Assembly (NCBI GenBank): GCA_031459655.1
Contig: JAVKID010000014.1
Coordinates: 1-35,338 of the forward strand
From: Fervidifonticultor_A octavus_A
Lineage (GTDB): Bacteria > Sysuimicrobiota > Sysuimicrobiia > Sysuimicrobiales > Humicultoraceae
Reading direction: 5' to 3'
Length of the DNA: 35,338 nt
This document shows, piece after piece, positions 8,213 through 16,434 of the stretch. Under the pieces are notes generated by a model. That model ran no database searches, was not told the DNA's origin, and saw only the letters and a list, made by a program, of their open reading frames with translations. The position numbers and the translations under genes are program-made. Within the stretch, counting starts at the first letter, position 1; the number at the start of each line of letters is the position of its first letter.

Positions 8213-9226
8213 ATGAAGAGGTTCCTGGCGTTGACGATGGCGGTGGCCCTCCTGGTCGCCGCCGCTTCCTACTACGTGGCCGCTCAACCGCCGCGCTCGC
8301 GGCTGGACGTGGTGCGGGCGCGCGGCCGCCTGATCTGCGGAATCTCCGGGACCACGGTGGGCTTCTCCTTCGTGGACCCCCGCACCAACGAGATGGTCGG
8401 CTTCGACGCCGACTTCTGCCGCGCGGTCGCGGCGTTCATCAACGTCCCGTCGGTGGAGTTCGTCCAGCACACCTCGGCCAGCCGGATCCCGGCCGTCATC
8501 GCCGGCTCGGTGGACGTGGTCTTCAGGACGACCACCGTCACCTTCAGCCGCGACGCCCAGGTGGACTTCGGACCGGTCACCTTCTACGACGGGCAGCGGC
8601 TGCTGGTGCGCAGCGACTCCAAGATCCGCGGTCTGGACGACCTGAACGGCGCCCGGATCTGCACCCAGACCGGGACCACCAGCGAGCGCAACATCACCGA
8701 CCAGATGCGGCTGCGCAACTTCCGGTTTGAACTGGTGACCTTCGCGCAGCCCAAGGAGGCCTTCGACGGCCTGGTCGCTGGCCGCTGCGACGTCTGGACC
8801 ACGGATGCCAGCCAGCTGACCGCGTTCCGGGCGACGGCGCCCAACCCCCGCGACTTCATGGTGGTGGGCAAGGAGTTCAGCGACGAGCCGCTCGCGCCGG
8901 TCTACCAGGAGAACGACTCCAAGTGGGCGGACGCGGTCAACTACACGGTCTGGGGCCTCATCGGGGCCGAGGAACTGGGCATCACCCAGATCACCGCCGG
9001 GTCCGAAGGCCGCCTGCGGGAGATTGGGGACAGGGATCCGGTCGCCAAGTCGTTGATCACCGCCGGCGACGGCGCGGTCATCCGCGCGGTCCGCGCCGTG
9101 GGGAACTACGGGGAGGTCTACAACCGGTACTTCGGCCCGGCGCGGGCGACAGCCATCCCGCGGCAGGGCACCCGCAACGCGCTGGCGCGGCACGGCGGCG
9201 CCATGACCAGCCGGCCGTTCCGGTAG
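8213..9226 (+). CDS. aapJ: Amino-acid ABC transporter substrate-binding protein (AapJ/BztA family)
   Basis: This 337-residue secreted solute-binding protein has a signal peptide (MKRF, hydrophobic core to about residue 20, cleavage near VAAQ about residue 25). The body matches the general L-amino-acid binding family: FDADFCRAVAAF, FRTTTVTFSRD, VTFYDGQRLLV and an R/D-containing CTQTGTTSE segment typical of amino-acid carboxylate recognition. The ATG at 8213 is preferred over upstream in-frame codons because GGGAGGTGGGGG precedes it directly and the signal peptide starts there. It heads an operon with two permeases and an ATPase. A stable hairpin directly follows the stop codon and may set its expression above that of the membrane subunits. 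Confidence 0.9.
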   Translation: MKRFLALTMAVALLVAAASYYVAAQPPRSRLDVVRARGRLICGISGTTVGFSFVDPRTNEMVGFDADFCRAVAAFINVPSVEFVQHTSASRIPAVIAGSVDVVFRTTTVTFSRDAQVDFGPVTFYDGQRLLVRSDSKIRGLDDLNGARICTQTGTTSERNITDQMRLRNFRFELVTFAQPKEAFDGLVAGRCDVWTTDASQLTAFRATAPNPRDFMVVGKEFSDEPLAPVYQENDSKWADAVNYTVWGLIGAEELGITQITAGSEGRLREIGDRDPVAKSLITAGDGAVIRAVRAVGNYGEVYNRYFGPARATAIPRQGTRNALARHGGAMTSRPFR

Positions 9227-9238
9227 GAGGACACGTCT

Positions 9239-9267
9239 CGGGGGTGGGGCGGACGACCCCACCCCCG
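9239..9267 (+). terminator. Strong GC hairpin between binding-protein and permease genes (attenuator or mRNA stabiliser)
   Basis: Perfect 11-bp inverted repeat: left arm CGGGGGTGGGG at 9239-9249, 7-base loop, right arm CCCCACCCCCG at 9257-9267, with three further flanking pairs possible around one bulged G. It lies 12 bases after the aapJ-like stop codon and 19 bases before the GTG of the first permease. There is no T-tract, so it is more likely a partial terminator or a 3' stabiliser that keeps binding-protein mRNA abundant than a full terminator. Confidence 0.6.
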
Positions 9268-9286
9268 GAGACCTGCCCGAGTCGCC

Positions 9287-10300
9287 GTGCGGCCCGCCAC
9301 CGCGACCCCCCTCTGGCGCGATGCCCGTGTGCTGGGCGTTGCGGCTCAGATCCTGTTCGTCGTGCTCCTGGTCGCCGGGACCTGGGGCGCGAAGGTGGCC
9401 GTCGAGCGCAGCATGGTCCGACAGAACATCCGCCTCGACTGGGGCTTCTTCAGGCATCCCGCCGGCTTCGATCTTACGGCCCTCACCTGGACGATGGATC
9501 TGAACAGACTCAGCCTCAAGCGCTACAGCCCTGAAGATTCCTACGCGGAGGCCATGATCGCCGGCCTGTTCAACACCATCAAGGTCGCGATCCTGGGGAT
9601 CGTGCTGGCGCTCGGGCTGGGCCTGATGGTGGGCGTGGCCCGCCTGTCGCGCAACTGGCTGGTCAACCGGCTGGCGCTGGGCTACGTCGAGGTCCTGCGC
9701 AACACGCCGCTGCTGGTCCAGCTCTTCTTCTGGTACTTCGGCGTCTTCCTCCAACTGCCAACCGGCGCCGCCACCAGTCCGCCGATCACCTTCTTGAGCG
9801 GGTTCGTCGTGCTCACCAACCGCGGGCTCGCCGTCGGCGGGGTCCTGACCGAACGCTTCGGCCGCCAGATGGTCGACGGCGGGTTCCAGATGACCAGCGA
9901 GTTCTCGGCGCTGGTGCTCGGACTGGCCGTCTACACGTCGGCCTTCATCGCCGAGATCGTCCGCGGCGGCGTCCTGGCCATCCCCCGGGGTCAGATGGAG
10001 GCCGCCCGCAGCCTAGGGCTGAACTACCGCCAGGCCCTGCGACAGGTGGTGCTGCCCCAGGCCCTGCGGATCATCATTCCGCCGCTGGGCAACCAGTTCC
10101 TGAACCTGACGAAGAACAGCAGCCTGGCCATCGGCGTGGGCTTTGCCGACATGTTGACCTCCGCCATGACGGTGGCGAGCCAGTCGTTCCGGGCGCTGGA
10201 GACCTTCACGTTCGTCACGCTGGCCTACCTGGCCCTCTCGCTGACGATCTCGGCCGTGCTGAACCTGGTGCGGGCCCGGCTGGCCCTGCCCGGCGGGTAG
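9287..10300 (+). CDS. aapQ: Amino-acid ABC transporter permease (AapQ/BztB family)
   Basis: This 337-residue inner-membrane permease has the architecture of the Aap/Bzt general amino-acid transporters. TM1 spans about residues 15-35, followed by a long external loop containing a RAGFD-like segment (HPAGFD). The permease core then has NTIKVAILGI, VLRNTPLLVQLFFWY and an EAA loop (EAARSLGLNYRQALRQVVLPQ). The GTG start at 9287 is used; the spacing to any Shine-Dalgarno-like sequence is poor, which is consistent with translation following the upstream hairpin. It ends directly at the next gene's ATG. Confidence 0.9.
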   Translation: MRPATATPLWRDARVLGVAAQILFVVLLVAGTWGAKVAVERSMVRQNIRLDWGFFRHPAGFDLTALTWTMDLNRLSLKRYSPEDSYAEAMIAGLFNTIKVAILGIVLALGLGLMVGVARLSRNWLVNRLALGYVEVLRNTPLLVQLFFWYFGVFLQLPTGAATSPPITFLSGFVVLTNRGLAVGGVLTERFGRQMVDGGFQMTSEFSALVLGLAVYTSAFIAEIVRGGVLAIPRGQMEAARSLGLNYRQALRQVVLPQALRIIIPPLGNQFLNLTKNSSLAIGVGFADMLTSAMTVASQSFRALETFTFVTLAYLALSLTISAVLNLVRARLALPGG

Positions 10301-11317
10301 ATGTCCACACCCGCGGTGGTGCTGGCACCCCCCGAACAGCGGTCCGCACCGCTGGAGTGGCTGCGCCGCAACCTCTTCGACGGGTGGCTGAACACCGCCC
10401 TCACCGTCGTGGTGGCGGCATGCCTCCTCTGGGCGGCCGGCTTGATCGGGCGGTGGGCGGCAGGAGCGCACTGGGATGTGGTGACCCGCAACCTGCGCCT
10501 CTGGGCGGTCGGCCTGCTGCCGCTGGCCCACGTGTGGCGGGCGTGGTGGGCCGGGGGGCTGGTGGCGGCGGCGGCCGTTCTGACGGTGATCGGCGTTCGC
10601 GCTCGGGTGCGGCCCCGGGCGCTGGCTGGCCTCTGGGTCGGTACGGCCGTCGCGGTGGTCTGGCTCTTCTCGACGATCCGACTCGACCAAGTCGGCGGGC
10701 TGTACCTGACGCTGCTGCTGGCGGTCGTCTCCGTCGGCGCGTCGTTCCCCGTCGGCGTGCTGGTGGGCATCGGCCGCACCAGCCGGCTGCCGGTGGTGCG
10801 GCTGTTCTCCACGGCGTACATCGAGGGCATCCGCGGCATCCCCCTGATCACCGTCCTCCTGTGGTTCTCGATCTTCGTCAGCCTGCTCTCGGGGGAAGCC
10901 ATGCCGCGCGTGGCGCGGGCGATGATCGGCATGACGGTCTTCGCCTCGGCCTACGTGGGGGAGATCATGCGGGCGGGCATCCAGTCGGTCCCGCGCGGGC
11001 ACGTGGAGGCCGCCAGGGCGCTGGGGCTGTCGGGCTGGCAGACGATGCTGTTCATCGTGCTCCCGCAGGCCTTCAAGAACATGATCCCGGCCCTGGTGGG
11101 GCAGTTCATCAGCCTGTTCAAGGACACCTCGCTGACCGTCATCATCGGTCTCTCGGACCTGTTGGGGGTGGGCCGGTCGCTGCTGGCGCTGACCGAGTAC
11201 CTGCACGACGTGCGGGAAGTGTACGTCTTCGCGCTGGTTGTCTATTTCGTGTTTTCCTATACGATGTCCTACGGGAGCCGGGTGCTCGAGGGGAAGCTCG
11301 GCCTGGGAGAGCGGTAG
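10301..11317 (+). CDS. aapM: Amino-acid ABC transporter permease (AapM/BztC family)
   Basis: This 338-residue second membrane subunit has an ATG that directly abuts the TAG of the preceding permease. It has extra N-terminal membrane segments (about 25-50, 80-105 and 110-130) before the permease core, as in AapM. The core carries YIEGIRGIPLITVLLW and an EAA loop (EAARALGLSGWQTMLFIVLPQ). It should form the heteromeric channel with the preceding protein and dock the ATPase encoded next. Order binding protein, Q, M, P is exactly that of Aap operons. Confidence 0.9.
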   Translation: MSTPAVVLAPPEQRSAPLEWLRRNLFDGWLNTALTVVVAACLLWAAGLIGRWAAGAHWDVVTRNLRLWAVGLLPLAHVWRAWWAGGLVAAAAVLTVIGVRARVRPRALAGLWVGTAVAVVWLFSTIRLDQVGGLYLTLLLAVVSVGASFPVGVLVGIGRTSRLPVVRLFSTAYIEGIRGIPLITVLLWFSIFVSLLSGEAMPRVARAMIGMTVFASAYVGEIMRAGIQSVPRGHVEAARALGLSGWQTMLFIVLPQAFKNMIPALVGQFISLFKDTSLTVIIGLSDLLGVGRSLLALTEYLHDVREVYVFALVVYFVFSYTMSYGSRVLEGKLGLGER

Positions 11318-11319
11318 CC

Positions 11320-12081
11320 ATGGAGCAGTCCGCGCGCAGGGACGGTGAGCCGATCATCCTCCTCGAGGACGTCCACAAATGGTTCGGCCGGCTGCACGTC
11401 CTGCGCGGCATCAACCTGGCCGTCTGGCCGGGCGAGGTGGTGGTGGTCTGCGGCCCCTCGGGCTCGGGCAAGTCCACCATGATCCGTTGCATCAACCGCC
11501 TGGAGGTCCACGACCGGGGCCGGATCGTCGTGGACGGCATCGAGCTGACCGACGACCTCCGCAACGTGGACGCGGTCCGCAGCGAGGTGGGGATGGTCTT
11601 CCAGGCCTTCAACCTGTTCCCCCACCTCACCGCGCTGCAGAACATCACCCTGGCGCCCATCCAGGTGCGCCGGCAGCCTCGCCCGCTGGCCGAGAAGGTG
11701 GCCCACGACCTCCTGGCGCGGGTGGGGATCCCCGACAAGGCCCACGCCTACCCCGCCCAGCTCTCCGGCGGGCAGCAGCAGCGCGTGGCCATCGCCCGGG
11801 CGCTGGCCATGCAGCCCAAGATCATGCTGTTCGACGAGCCCACCTCGGCCCTGGACCCCGAGATGATCCAGGAGGTCCTCGACGTGATGAAGGGCCTGGC
11901 CCGGGAGGCGGGAATGACGATGATCGTCGTCACCCACGAGATGGGCTTCGCCCGCGAGGTGGCCGACCGGATGGTCTTCATGGATCAGGGCGTCATCGTC
12001 GAGGAGGGCACACCCGCGCATTTCTTCGCCAATCCCAAGGAGGACCGCACGAAACTCTTCCTCTCGAAGATCCTCCACTGA
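11320..12081 (+). CDS. aapP: Amino-acid ABC transporter ATP-binding protein (AapP/GlnQ family)
   Basis: This 253-residue cytoplasmic ATPase is complete. It has Walker A GPSGSGKST, a Q-loop (VFQAFNLFPHLT), the signature LSGGQQQR, Walker B IMLFDEPTSALDP and an H-loop (VVTHEM). The ATG at 11320 follows the permease stop by 2 bases with GGGAGAG upstream; earlier in-frame codons belong to a shadow of the permease gene. It completes the importer. Substrate is probably a broad range of polar L-amino acids by family, but the exact range cannot be read. Confidence 0.95.
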   Translation: MEQSARRDGEPIILLEDVHKWFGRLHVLRGINLAVWPGEVVVVCGPSGSGKSTMIRCINRLEVHDRGRIVVDGIELTDDLRNVDAVRSEVGMVFQAFNLFPHLTALQNITLAPIQVRRQPRPLAEKVAHDLLARVGIPDKAHAYPAQLSGGQQQRVAIARALAMQPKIMLFDEPTSALDPEMIQEVLDVMKGLAREAGMTMIVVTHEMGFAREVADRMVFMDQGVIVEEGTPAHFFANPKEDRTKLFLSKILH

Positions 12082-12084
12082 CAC

Positions 12085-12975
12085 ATGATCATCGACGCCC
12101 ACATGCACCTGATGACCGCCGGGATGTTCCGGCGCCAGCAGCAGCGCGCCGGTGCCAGCCGGCAGGCCGCGCGCGAGCGGGCCCGCGTCCGGGGCATGAC
12201 CTTCCAGGAGCGCATCGCGCAACTGGAGGCCGTGCCGCTGGCCGAGCAGGCCAGGATATGGCTCGCAGGCTTCGACCGGGCGGGCGTCCACGCCGGCGTC
12301 TTCATCGCCATGGGGGAGGTCAACGATGAGCTGGCGGACTTCTGCCGGTTCCACCCCCACCGCCTCTACGGGTGCGGGTCGCTGCTGGACCCCACCCATC
12401 CCGACGCGGCGCGGGAGGTCCGCCGCTTTCCGCAGTTGGGCCTGCGGGCGCTGAAACTCTACGCGCCGGCCTACCGCCACCACCTCAACGACCGCCTGTT
12501 CTACCCGGTCTATGAGGCCGCCGCCGAGAGCGGCCTGCCCATCATCGTGCACTTCGGGATCACGGTGGGGACCTTCTACGACCTGACCTACGCGAACCCG
12601 CTGGCGCTGTCGGCGCCGGGCCGGGACTTCCCGGAGATCACCTTCGTCGTCGCCCACTTCGGCGCCGGGTTCCTCCGCGAGACGATGTTCCTGGCCTACC
12701 ACACCGAGAACATCTGCATTGACACCTCGGGCACGAACAACTGGCGCCTCTACGTGCCGGGCGAACCCTCGCTGGAGCAGGTGTTCCAGGACGCGCTGCG
12801 CGCATTCGGCCCACAGCGGATCCTGTTCGGCACCGACTCCACGTGGTTCTCGGGGTACCGGCAGCAGATCGTGGAGGAACAGGTGGCCATCCTGAACCGG
12901 CTCCCCCTCTCCGAAGCCGACCGGGACCTGATCCTCGCCGGCAACGCCCGCCGCGTGTTTGGGATCCGGGACTGA
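12085..12975 (+). CDS. Amidohydrolase_2 (ACMSD-like) metal-dependent hydrolase
   Basis: This 296-residue TIM-barrel hydrolase has the expected metal ligands: HxH at strand 1 (DAHMH, H6 and H8), a barrel His in VHFG, a second in AHFG, and the C-terminal Asp in GTDS. Members include decarboxylases and lactone or amide hydrolases such as ACMSD and LigW-type enzymes. It begins 3 bases after the importer ATPase and is therefore probably co-transcribed, perhaps handling an imported amino acid or derivative. The substrate cannot be assigned from sequence. Confidence 0.82.
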   Translation: MIIDAHMHLMTAGMFRRQQQRAGASRQAARERARVRGMTFQERIAQLEAVPLAEQARIWLAGFDRAGVHAGVFIAMGEVNDELADFCRFHPHRLYGCGSLLDPTHPDAAREVRRFPQLGLRALKLYAPAYRHHLNDRLFYPVYEAAAESGLPIIVHFGITVGTFYDLTYANPLALSAPGRDFPEITFVVAHFGAGFLRETMFLAYHTENICIDTSGTNNWRLYVPGEPSLEQVFQDALRAFGPQRILFGTDSTWFSGYRQQIVEEQVAILNRLPLSEADRDLILAGNARRVFGIRD

Positions 12976-13153
12976 GCAGCGGGCGGGACGATGCCGAGCG
13001 CCTTCCCCCAGGATCAACCGCGGCGCGGAACCGCGCCTCACGCGCGCCTGGGACGGGCACATCACCGGGCGAGCGTGCGCACGCCAGAAGGCGCGTGGGG
13101 CCTGCATTGCAGGATTCCCCACGAGGACGCGAAACTACGCCTGTGAACACGCC
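12976..13153. other. Intergenic region with small palindromes after the Aap operon
   Basis: 178 bases with no credible gene. It contains GGCGCGG-AA-CCGCGCC at 13022-13037 and a shorter CCTGCA-T-TGCAGG palindrome near 13098-13110. The first could end the upstream operon, though it lacks a T-tract. No clear promoter for the following gene was found. Confidence 0.4.
13022..13037 (+). terminator. Palindromic GC hairpin, possible end of the Aap operon
   Basis: Seven-base arms GGCGCGG and CCGCGCC flank AA, 46 bases after the amidohydrolase stop. There is no run of T, so it would be Rho-dependent or only a weak terminator. Assignment rests on position. Confidence 0.25.
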
Positions 13154-14293
13154 ATGGCCAATGCGGGCTCGACCGGCACGCGGCCCCGCAGCGGGCCGAC
13201 GCTCTACCACCTGGCCGACGTGCGGCTGGGCGGGGCCTTCCCGTTCCTGGGAGCAGCCGGCGCAGCGCATCGCGGCCAGGTGCGCGAGACGTTTGTCCGC
13301 GCCATCGATCAGGCCCTGGAGCTCAAGCCCGCGCTGGTCCTGATCACCGGCAACCTCTTCGGCACCCCCTTCCCCTCCCGGGATCTGGCCGAGTTCGCCC
13401 GCACGCAGCTCGCCCGCCTGGCGCGCGCCGGCATCTCCACGTGCGTCGCGGCCGGCGCCCTCGACGCGATCTACGAGCGGCACTACGCCGCGGGCGCGCT
13501 GGCCGACCTCGACGGGGTGACCGTTTTTCCGCCCACGCCCAAGGCCGTCGATCTGCCGGCCCTGGATCTCAGGGTGGTGGGCGCGTCCTGGGGGTCGGCG
13601 CCGGTCCAGGTGGATTTCCTCTCCGCCATCGCCTCCCAGCGTTCGCACCGCCACCTGGTCGGCACGTGCTACCTCCAGTGGCCCGAGGCCGAAGACGGCC
13701 TGCGGGCACTTCGCCGGCAGATCGCGGCCTCCGGCGCCACCTACCTGGCCCTGGGCGGATCCGCGGTGCGGCGCAACGTCTCCACGGAGAAGGTGGCCGC
13801 CTGGTGTCCGGGCGCCCCGGAGATGGTGGTCCCCGAGGAAGGCGAGGGGTCACCGCTGCTGGTGGCGCTGGAGAGCGAGCCGGAGGTCACACCGAAGCCC
13901 GTGGCGCGGCGCCGGTTCGCCCGGTTCACCCTGCAGCCGATGGCCTACGAGACCACGGAGGACCTCGCCACCGCGATCCGCGCCCTGGGTGATCCCCACC
14001 TGGCCGCCACCGTGCGTCTGATCGGGACGTCCCGGATCAACCAGTTCATCGACGTCGCGGAACTGCGCCAGCGACTGGCCCACGAGTTCCTGGCCCTCGA
14101 CATCGTGGACGAGTCGCGCCCTAACCTGGAAGACCTCGATACGGCGGTCTACCCGGAACTCTCGGTGGCCGGCAGATTCCTGGCGGTCGCGCGGGCCGAG
14201 ATGGAGCGTGCAGGGTCGGATGAGGCCCGCCGCCAGATCGGGGCGGCGCTGCGGTTGGGCCTCGCTCTGCTGGAAGGGCGGCGGCCGACGTGA
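13154..14293 (+). CDS. YhaO/Mre11-like phosphoesterase fold with degenerate metal site
   Basis: This 379-residue protein follows the Mre11/SbcD/YhaO layout but lacks its catalytic residues. Motif I (D-x-H) is LADVRLG (H to R). Motif II (GDxxD) is GNLFG (both D lost). Motif III (GNHD) is GALD (N and H lost). The GHxH motif is GGSAV (both H lost). Flanking fold signatures remain: LYHLADVRLG, PALVLITGNLF, YLALGG and a CPGAPEMVVPEEGEGS capping segment, which in active relatives reads PGSPER-like. The C-terminal capping region is kept. The ATG at 13154 is chosen because similarity starts about 15 residues later; the longer open frame upstream looks non-coding. Its stop overlaps the next gene's GTG by GTGA. 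Likely a structural partner for the Rad50-like ATPase rather than a nuclease. Confidence 0.75.
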   Translation: MANAGSTGTRPRSGPTLYHLADVRLGGAFPFLGAAGAAHRGQVRETFVRAIDQALELKPALVLITGNLFGTPFPSRDLAEFARTQLARLARAGISTCVAAGALDAIYERHYAAGALADLDGVTVFPPTPKAVDLPALDLRVVGASWGSAPVQVDFLSAIASQRSHRHLVGTCYLQWPEAEDGLRALRRQIAASGATYLALGGSAVRRNVSTEKVAAWCPGAPEMVVPEEGEGSPLLVALESEPEVTPKPVARRRFARFTLQPMAYETTEDLATAIRALGDPHLAATVRLIGTSRINQFIDVAELRQRLAHEFLALDIVDESRPNLEDLDTAVYPELSVAGRFLAVARAEMERAGSDEARRQIGAALRLGLALLEGRRPT

Positions 14294-16434
14294 CCATCAC
14301 CCAGCTCCGGCTGCGTCGGTTCAAGAAGTTCGCCGACTGGTCGGCCGCCTTCGCGCCCGGCCTCACGGTGGTCCGCGGCCCCAACGAAGCCGGGAAGACG
14401 ACGCTCATGGAAGCCCTGTTCGAAGGGCTGTTCAGGGATCCGGGCCGCGGCGAGGCCACCGCCCGGTTGAGGTCCTGGGGGGAGCAGCGGCTGGGCGAGA
14501 TCACCATCGACCTCCAGGTGCGGGGGGTGCGCTACCTGCTGCGCAAGGACCTGGAGGCGGGCACGATTCTCCTGCAGAGCGAAGACGGGCGCGACCGGCT
14601 GGAGAGTCCCCGCGACGTGCAGCGCCGCCTCCTAGAATGGATCGGGCTGGCCAGCGAGGCCGCCTACCGTTCCACCGCCTTCGTGGCGCAAGGGGACATC
14701 GCCCGCGTGAGCGAGGACCGCCGCCTGCTCTCCACCCACCTCTCGCGCATCCTCAGCGGAGCCGGGGTGGAGACCGTCCAGCAGGCCCTGCAGTGGCTGG
14801 CCGACCAGCGCACGCGGCTGACCGCCCCTCCGCCGGGCGGGCGGACCCTGGCCGAGCGGATCGCCGACCTGCGGGCCCAGCAGACGGTCCTGCGGCAGTG
14901 GGATGAGCGCATGCAGCGTCACCGCATCGAGCTGCGCGAGGTCACCCGCCGTCTGGAAGACGTCGAGCGAGAAGCGGCCGAGCGGACGGAACTGGTGCGC
15001 GTCGCCAAATGGGCGGCCGACCTCCAGCGACGCGAGCAGGCCCTGATCGAGGAGGAGGCCGCCACCCGGGACTACCTGGTGCGCGCCGAGTCCCTGCTGG
15101 CGCGCCTGTCCGCGCTGGATGCCGACCTGGCTGAATTCTCCACGCAGCAGGAGGCGCTGATCGCCGAGTTGTTCCACGCCCGCCGCCAGTACCTTCAGCT
15201 CGAGTCCAACCTGCGGGCTGCCGGCCAGCAGGCCGAGCGCGAAGAGCGCACGCTGGAACACCTGGCCACACGCCACCACAATGCGATGCGCCTGGGCAGC
15301 CTGGGTTGGACGCTCGCGGGCAGCGGACTGATCGGGGTCGTCGGCGGAGGCCTCATCGTGGCCCTCATCAACTTCCACTGGATCGGCTGGGCGCTGCTCG
15401 GCATCGGCGCCGTCGTCCTGCTGATCGGGATGCGCTATCGCGGCCGGATCAGCGAGGCCGGGGCCGACTACCGCAACCAGGAGCAGCGCGTGCTCGAACT
15501 GCGGCGCCGCATCGAGGTCATGCAGCGCCAGCTCGCCGAAGCGCAGGAGATGGTCTCGACCCGGCTGCAGGCCGTGGGCGGCGGCAGCCTGGAGGACGTG
15601 GAGCGCCGCTTCTCCCGGTACATGGACCTCCTGCGCGAGCGCGAGGAGGTCCGCGCCTCCCTGCGCCAGATCCGGGGCGCCGACCCCAGAGCCGCCCTGG
15701 AGACCCGGCTCAAGGAGATCGCCGAGGAACTGGCGAGCGTCCGCGCGACCATGGACACGCTGCCCAAGGCCGCCCGGAAGGGGCCGGTGGCCGCGGCCGA
15801 ACAGGTGGAGCAGCAGGCCAGGGCGCTGGCCGCCGAACTCCAGGCCCTGCGCGAACGGCGGGCCCGGCTGGAGGGCATGCTGGACGAACTCCGGGACCGC
15901 GGCGATGAGGGCGCGCGGTTGGAGGAGGAGATCGCCACCCTCCAGTCCCGGCTGTCGCGCGAGCGGCAGGCCCTGGAGATCGTGGAGTTGACGATGCGGC
16001 TGCTGGAGGAGGCGCGGTCGCTGTCGGTCTACCCGGCGCGCGAACTGCTCGAACGGCGGGCCGGGGAGTACCTGGCCATGGCCACGGACAGGGCGTACGG
16101 CCGGGTGGCCGTGGACGAACGCGCCCTGCGGCCGCAGGTCTGGGTCCCATCGGCCGGGGCGTGGAAGGACGCCTCGGAGTTGAGCCAGGCGACCAGCGAT
16201 CTGCTCTACCTCTGCCTGCGGCTGGCCCTGCTGGACGTCATCACGGCGGAGCGCCGGCCCCCTCTCTTCCTTGACGAACCCTTCGCCCACCTGGACGAGG
16301 CGCGCCGCCGGGCCGTGCTCCCCCTGCTGGCCATCGCCGCCAGGGATCGTCAGGTGGTGCTCTTCACCTGCTGGCCGGACTACGACGGGGTCGCAGAGAA
16401 AGTCGTCGTCTTGGACCGCGCCGCCGTCCCGTGA
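14290..16434 (+). CDS. YhaN-like AAA ATPase (Rad50/SbcC-related) with central transmembrane hairpin
   Basis: This 714-residue SMC/Rad50-type ATPase has Walker A GPNEAGKTT at residues 30-38, a Q-loop region near FVAQGD, long coiled coils (about 190-330 and 390-620), a signature-like LSQATSDLLYLCLRLAL and Walker B PLFLDEPFAHLD near 659. Between the coiled-coil arms there is no CxxC zinc hook. Instead two hydrophobic segments (about 337-358 and 361-381) form an apparent membrane hairpin, as in YhaN-type proteins. The enzyme could thus be anchored to the membrane through the tip of its coiled coil. It is coupled by GTGA overlaps to the Mre11-like gene before it and the enolase-family gene after it. 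A role in DNA or membrane-associated genome maintenance is inferred from the family. Confidence 0.85.
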   Translation: MTITQLRLRRFKKFADWSAAFAPGLTVVRGPNEAGKTTLMEALFEGLFRDPGRGEATARLRSWGEQRLGEITIDLQVRGVRYLLRKDLEAGTILLQSEDGRDRLESPRDVQRRLLEWIGLASEAAYRSTAFVAQGDIARVSEDRRLLSTHLSRILSGAGVETVQQALQWLADQRTRLTAPPPGGRTLAERIADLRAQQTVLRQWDERMQRHRIELREVTRRLEDVEREAAERTELVRVAKWAADLQRREQALIEEEAATRDYLVRAESLLARLSALDADLAEFSTQQEALIAELFHARRQYLQLESNLRAAGQQAEREERTLEHLATRHHNAMRLGSLGWTLAGSGLIGVVGGGLIVALINFHWIGWALLGIGAVVLLIGMRYRGRISEAGADYRNQEQRVLELRRRIEVMQRQLAEAQEMVSTRLQAVGGGSLEDVERRFSRYMDLLREREEVRASLRQIRGADPRAALETRLKEIAEELASVRATMDTLPKAARKGPVAAAEQVEQQARALAAELQALRERRARLEGMLDELRDRGDEGARLEEEIATLQSRLSRERQALEIVELTMRLLEEARSLSVYPARELLERRAGEYLAMATDRAYGRVAVDERALRPQVWVPSAGAWKDASELSQATSDLLYLCLRLALLDVITAERRPPLFLDEPFAHLDEARRRAVLPLLAIAARDRQVVLFTCWPDYDGVAEKVVVLDRAAVP

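Noticed and set aside
10013..13122. Long minus-strand open frames opposite the amino-acid permeases, ATPase and amidohydrolase
   Set aside because: Composition is His/Arg/Gln-rich and low in recognisable folds. The plus-strand genes have full motif sets over the same bases.
14632..16290. 552-codon minus-strand open frame opposite the YhaN-like gene
   Set aside because: Shadow of the coiled-coil gene; the repeated Leu/Gln/Gly pattern comes from the complement of Glu/Arg-rich coiled coils.
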